DNA of 64,000 bases from Rugalucina vietnamica (taxonomy: Eukaryota > Mollusca > Bivalvia > Lucinida > Lucinidae): contig OZ024874.1 in NCBI GenBank assembly GCA_964017185.1, positions 53,534,856-53,598,855 on the forward strand, read 5' to 3'. Position 1 is the first letter of the stretch. Each line of letters opens with the position of its first letter. Shown here one piece after another: positions 59,491-64,000 of this stretch. The position numbers and the translations under genes were made by a program. The notes under the pieces were generated by a model. The model saw nothing but the letters and a program-made list of their open reading frames with translations, had not been told where the DNA came from and did not search any database.

Positions 59491-59654
59491 ATTGAAATTC
59501 AAATTTTAGGTTTCACTAGATGATGAAAAACAATAGCTGTTTTAATGTGTCAGAGAAGCCCTTAGGGCTTCACACATTAAAACAGCGCTTCACAAACATT
59601 AAAACAGCCTAATGTTTTTCATCATCCAGTGAAAGCTAAAATCTGAATTTCAAT
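59491..59654. mobile_element. 164-bp foldback element with nested inverted repeats
   Basis: Outer arms ATTGAAATTCAAATTTTAG and CTAAAATCTGAATTTCAAT pair, then TTTCACTAGATGATGAAAAA against TTTTTCATCATCCAGTGAAA, then GCTGTTTTAATGTGT against ACACATTAAAACAGC, with the centre GAAGCCCTTAGGGCTTC. An extra copy of CATTAAAACAGC lies in the right arm. It is non-coding and MITE-like. Confidence 0.85.
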
Positions 59655-61440
59655 CCTTAAATGAACTCAACTTTAAACATCTATATCGTCGACTTTCGGC
59701 TCTTCTTAATAATAGAATGTCATGGTTGTTGGTTGCTCAACTACCCTGTTCAACTTGAAAACCTCTTTTATCGTCACGTAGTTCAGAAATAGATACAGAT
59801 TGAGTATAATTGTCTCCTTTGATCAAATGCAATTCACAGATATTGAAAATCACTTTAACTTGTTGAGTACACAGAACAATTACGTTTGAAATATGAAGGT
59901 AAACACGGCGTTGTTTTGAAATAATTTTAGATTTTAATTGTTGAAATTACTTTAAAATGTTAACAACTCTTGAGTTTGAAAATGAAAGTTTTCATTTTAA
60001 ATAAACGTCGCAAACAAAGCACAAGCGTTAAGGAAAACCTAGGGTATATGTCATGTCTCCAAAACAATATAATTACTGAACCAGTTTGACTCTTCTTCAT
60101 TCTTTGTGGAAGACCAAGACAAAATACTGAAGGTTAATGAAATAGATCACTACAGCTAAAATTACGAATTTTTGGGATATAAATAATAAGACATACTAAT
60201 AGATTTTGATCTTCATGGGAACGACATGAGAAGTATTCGAACAGATTTTTATGGATGTGGTACGGTTTTAAGGGAAAGAATTATCAAGTGTGTTTGAAAG
60301 TTAAGAATTACGTAAAATATGTTGAAGATAAGCATGCACTACGTATATGATCGACCATTTTCAGCGTCAAATGACGATATAACAAAATAAAAAAGTCAGT
60401 ATAAGGAAAGTGTGAATACAGCCCAAACAAACCACTTATACTACAAGTCACATTCATAATTTACCATCTTTGAAGTGTTTTAAGTACGCCTATCAATTTG
60501 AAGTTTATAAATTTCTGTTGTTTTGAACAACACAAGTCTGATAAAGTACAAGTCGTAGGAGAAATAACTGCGTATTTCAAAATAAATATACGTAATTTTA
60601 TCATAATCATTAAAATATTGATCACTCTGCATATATCTTTCCAAGGGATGAGCTAACCCACATTCCATGGAGTATCGGATTTGACGAATCGGAATATTTT
60701 AAAATTATTTAAACTTATCTAAAAGAAAATAACAACTTTAAATCCCACATAAGACCTTAGGTCATCGGCGATTTAGCGCATTTGAAGACTTGCTTAAAGA
60801 TCGCTTTAAAGGATTTGAAAAAGAAATAAAGAAGTGTGTAGCATGTTTAATGCCGAATTAGGGCATGATATATCTTTTTTTCTTATTGAATATAATTTCA
60901 AAGGATATTTTTCGATTAATTTGTGAGGATTAATTCGTCAGAAAAATAAGACGAAGGGATAAAAATACAAAATACATATCAAAATATAAACAGCTAAAGT
61001 TTGAAGTGGTTCATATATACATACGTAGCAAAATGTCTGGATTAATGATGAACCTGGCACGTACCAGGTGTGGATAGAACTTGTGACCATCCCCGGTAGA
61101 ATATAGAGCAGCGCAGTAAGAAGATGCTTAAAAATGAAAAAGGCAAACAGAAAATTGAAACGAAAACACTCTTTATTGCATTATGGTATATTAAATTCCA
61201 CATCTAGATTGTGACTACTTACCTGAATAAATCATTTGGTGAAAGCAATGATGTTTGAAAAGTTCACTCCGAGAACGATTGGGCAATATTCGAAGAAGGC
61301 TTTTGACCGCAGGAATGACAAATTGTATAGGTAATTATCATGCCATTATTCCAGCAGAACATATATGCCTTATCAACACTAGCATTTAGTCACCGCGTTC
61401 CCTCTTGTGCATTATAGAATTCCATACTGCCAGTATCAGC
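59655..61440. other. 1.8 kb AT-rich, no feature seen
   Basis: No gene, RNA or repeat that I can support. Confidence 0.45.
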
Positions 61441-61445
61441 TTCAA

Positions 61446-61507
61446 TCTCTCTCTCCCAACTGTCTCTCTTTCTCTCTCTCATCTCTTTCTCTCTCTCTCT
61501 CTCTCTC
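61446..61507. repeat. (CT)n microsatellite
   Basis: Imperfect CT/TCTT run, the longest pure stretch at about 61487-61507. Confidence 0.95.
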
Positions 61508-63012
61508 ATGATTTCCACACTCGCTTATTCGCAATCATTACACCTTAGATCAATTATCAGAATGTATCTGACAATATCATGTGACCTGTATTTGCAATAA
61601 AAGAACGTTTTTTAAAATGTTTGATACAGGCAAATTGCATTCATGTTGATACTGGCAAGTTGCATTCATGTGGACTGAATGAAATGCAAAATGAATAATG
61701 AAAACATTGAGGGTCAATTGTGAGGTTTTCTTAATAACCGAAGCCGCGGTCTTGTGTCTTGTACAATCTCCTCCCTTGATATTGTTGCTGCTTATAAAGG
61801 ATTTATTTCAATGTTTACTTGTATGTGTGAGTACTTAACACCCATTTTAAGATGCACCCTAGTTCTACCAAGGGTTTATGGTGCTGATTTTACACTTTCA
61901 GTATTTCACATTTGTAATGAAAAAAAAAAAAACTCATACGTACCCAGGTACAAGTATTGAAATACTACGTGATGATTTTTGGGGTGATTAACACTTTAAT
62001 TTATCTAAAACTTTGCACTCGAAAGCGATTATTTTAAAAAATTATACAATATTTCTGTTTTAAGTTATTTTCTTTTACCGTTTGTATTGGGATTATTTTG
62101 CGTGGTCACGCATTGATAATTGAAAAACATATAAAACCTATTTCATGTATTGTTTCGAGTCTTGATAAATTACATATTTAAATAAGAAGAGAAACAGTGT
62201 CAATACTTAGGTTTGGGTCGCACATCAACTCAACGAGCCTTAGTCAACTTGAAAATAGGATTATAGCATAATAAGGTTGCCAGTGTCATGACAAGCGATT
62301 TATTTGATGATTTGGCACCTTGACATCAGTATACTGCAAAAAGTCTCGACATTATCAGACAGTATGAGAACAGGTATTCCATGTTTAATGAAAAGTTTGA
62401 TGTTATAAAAAATGAAAGCACATAACTTGTCTCATCGACTTTGCATGTTATATTCAAGAGCCCAAATGTCATTTTCGTAGCTTTCCTTGGCTTTATTCAC
62501 TTTTCTTTGGCAATGGAAGAAGCAGTCAGATAACCTTTTTGTCTTAATCGTAAAGAATGTTAAATACCTATTGTCAAACCGTTCTAAAATATCGCAAAAA
62601 TAACTATGCCTCGTTGAAACTCTTTTGTCTTTTTTTGTGTGCGCATACACTGTACAATCTTTATTTGGGAGCATAGTTCAGTTTGGCTTAATTTCGTTAT
62701 TTTTGATCTTAATTTTGTCTGGGTGTTTTGTTGTGACAATAGAGAGTTTTGAATGCACTGAAAGATCCTCGAGATAAACTTGAAAGTGAGTTAGATAAAG
62801 GAGTAAATTACAAAAGTAAGTGCTGATTTAGTTTTTCTTCACTTTTAGCCATACTCACAAACAGTTTAGTAATTCTGTTTTTAGTTTGGGGTGAATTATG
62901 GAATTAATCGTTTAACTAATGATTCTTTGGAATAACGTTATGCAATTAAAAATCGTTCTTGCAAGTTTTAGTGATCATACAATGGGTACTAGAATAAGAA
63001 TCAGTTGAGAAA
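61508..63012. other. 1.5 kb AT-rich, no gene seen
   Basis: It contains a 25-base tandem duplication at 61622-61671 (TGATACAGGCAAATTGCATT and TGATACTGGCAAGTTGCATT, each plus CATGT). Nothing else is supported. Confidence 0.45.
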
Positions 63013-63248
63013 TGAGCCGCCCCATGGGAAAACCAACAATCTGCATAGGCGAAAACAAAGGCGCAGATCAGCTTCGCGGTAACTGCGAAGCTGATCAGCG
63101 CCTTTGTTTTCGCTACTCGGATAGTACAATTCCTCTTCTACTTGAATCTGAAATCTCAAGCTTCTAGCTCTTTTCTGTGCTTGTACAGGCCGGTTTGTGT
63201 CAGACCTGTTCGAAAACCACATTGTTGGTTTTCCAACGAGGCGGCTCA
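63013..63248 (+). mobile_element. 236-bp MITE, copy 2
   Basis: Same length and organisation as 37463-37698, with about fifteen differences. TIRs are TGAGCCGCCCCATGGGAAAA and TTTTCCAACGAGGCGGCTCA. The hairpin at 63049-63113 is intact apart from a compensable change at its loop (GGTAACTGC). Flanking AA on both sides could be a two-base target duplication. The minus-strand 82-codon frame is not a gene. Confidence 0.88.
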
Positions 63249-63589
63249 AATGACCTGATCCTAGCCAAAATATAGCTAGGCAGGCAGTTTGCGATTAACG
63301 ATGATTAGATTATTTGACCAAGTGGTGACGTATAGACCAGAGCGGCGGGATAGCTCTAATGGGTGGAGAGAAAAATGGCTCATTTATCATACTGTTAGAC
63401 CCTACAAAATGTAAGTGTAACCTTCACCTGTCTCTATTTGAGGGTTGACCCAATACCAAACTATGGAACAATAAGCACGTCGTAGAAGTTTCCGTAGAAA
63501 AGGATTAAAACCACGACCGTTCGGATAAATCAACATTACGAATACATGCCCATGTAATATACAGATTTCTCCTAAGTAGTAAAAATTGA

Positions 63590-63830
63590 AAATTTTCAGT
63601 AGAATTATTTATCTCTTTATATATTTTTCTTATTCTTGCTAAAAACATAGATTGTGGTACACGTTAGAGCCGTCTTGTCGAGGCAGTTCTAACGACTACC
63701 CACAATCTATGTTTTAGAGCAAAAATCAGAGAAATAGGTATACCCCTGCAAACCCCTGTTTTACTATATAACAGCGGTGTTAAGGGGTATTCATTGCATG
63801 AACATGTTTCCTGATGAAGATTATGTGTAT
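63590..63830 (-). mobile_element. Foldback element family P, copy 4 (inverted)
   Basis: Orientation is opposite to copies 2 and 3. The palindrome at 63641-63715 (AAAAACATAGATTGTGG to CCACAATCTATGTTTT) is followed by GGTATACCCCTGCAAACCCC, GCGGTGTTAAGGGGTATTC and CATGTTTCCTGATGA. The core has diverged (GAGCCGTCTTG/CGAGGCAGTTC). Confidence 0.85.
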
Positions 63831-64000
63831 GACGTTACTATTGACGTACGTAGAAAGTCAAGAACACGTCATCAAATGGATTGACAAACATAACTTTGAG
63901 GCCAATGTCAATGCCATGAACACTGAGAAGAAATGCTAACATCTGTTAAAATAAATCAAACACCCCGACTTTAATAAAATATTTTGAAGTTCTATCGAGT

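Overview
This is an invertebrate nuclear DNA window, most likely from a bivalve mollusc. That call rests on the AT-rich intergenic sequence, several tRNA-derived SINEs, many dispersed palindromic elements, a dispersed repeat of a kind I associate with bivalves (50577-51382) and a Ty3/gypsy-type LTR retrotransposon. The species cannot be named from the sequence alone. No complete host protein-coding gene is recognisable; nearly everything that can be annotated is repetitive.

Layout. (1) 1-29271 is one satellite array of roughly 160 monomers of about 179 bp. The left arm (1-13040) is the reverse complement of the right arm (13041-29271), so the arms diverge from a single junction near 13040. 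Most monomers hold a 62-codon open frame, but it opens at TTG, and 179 is not a multiple of three, so I treat it as a by-product of the repeat. The arms belong to two subfamilies with a diagnostic difference and show higher-order repeats and recent block duplications. (2) 29272-30720 is a border of GC-richer degenerate minisatellite, a 106-bp tandem duplication and a 21-bp palindromic minisatellite. (3) 30720-40420 holds copies of a dispersed repeat (family X), a tRNA-Leu(UAA) gene and a diverged tRNA-Leu pseudogene in opposite orientation, several long palindromes, a TIR element abutting a 236-bp MITE, and one possible terminal exon (38267-38629).

(4) 40423-48378 is a complete LTR retrotransposon insertion on the minus strand. 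It has two 1497-bp LTRs that read as identical, a CCTG target duplication, a gag region, and a pol region with protease, reverse transcriptase, RNase H and integrase core. The whole coding region is one reading frame broken by two stops: a TAG between gag and pol and a TAA in RNase H. The integrase stops soon after the catalytic glutamate. Insertion therefore looks recent although this copy could not encode its full set of proteins.

(5) 48379-64000 is a patchwork of SINEs, an inverted pair of an unnamed repeat (family Y), four copies of a foldback element with a palindromic core of about 75 bp (family P, one split by a nested insertion), a fourth family X copy with a 192-bp MITE nested in it, a second 236-bp MITE, microsatellites, and about 6 kb in which I see nothing.

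The most unusual structure is the inverted two-subfamily satellite, with evidence that variants have crossed between the arms. Its length, monomer size and higher-order organisation would suit a centromeric or heterochromatic array, but that is inference.
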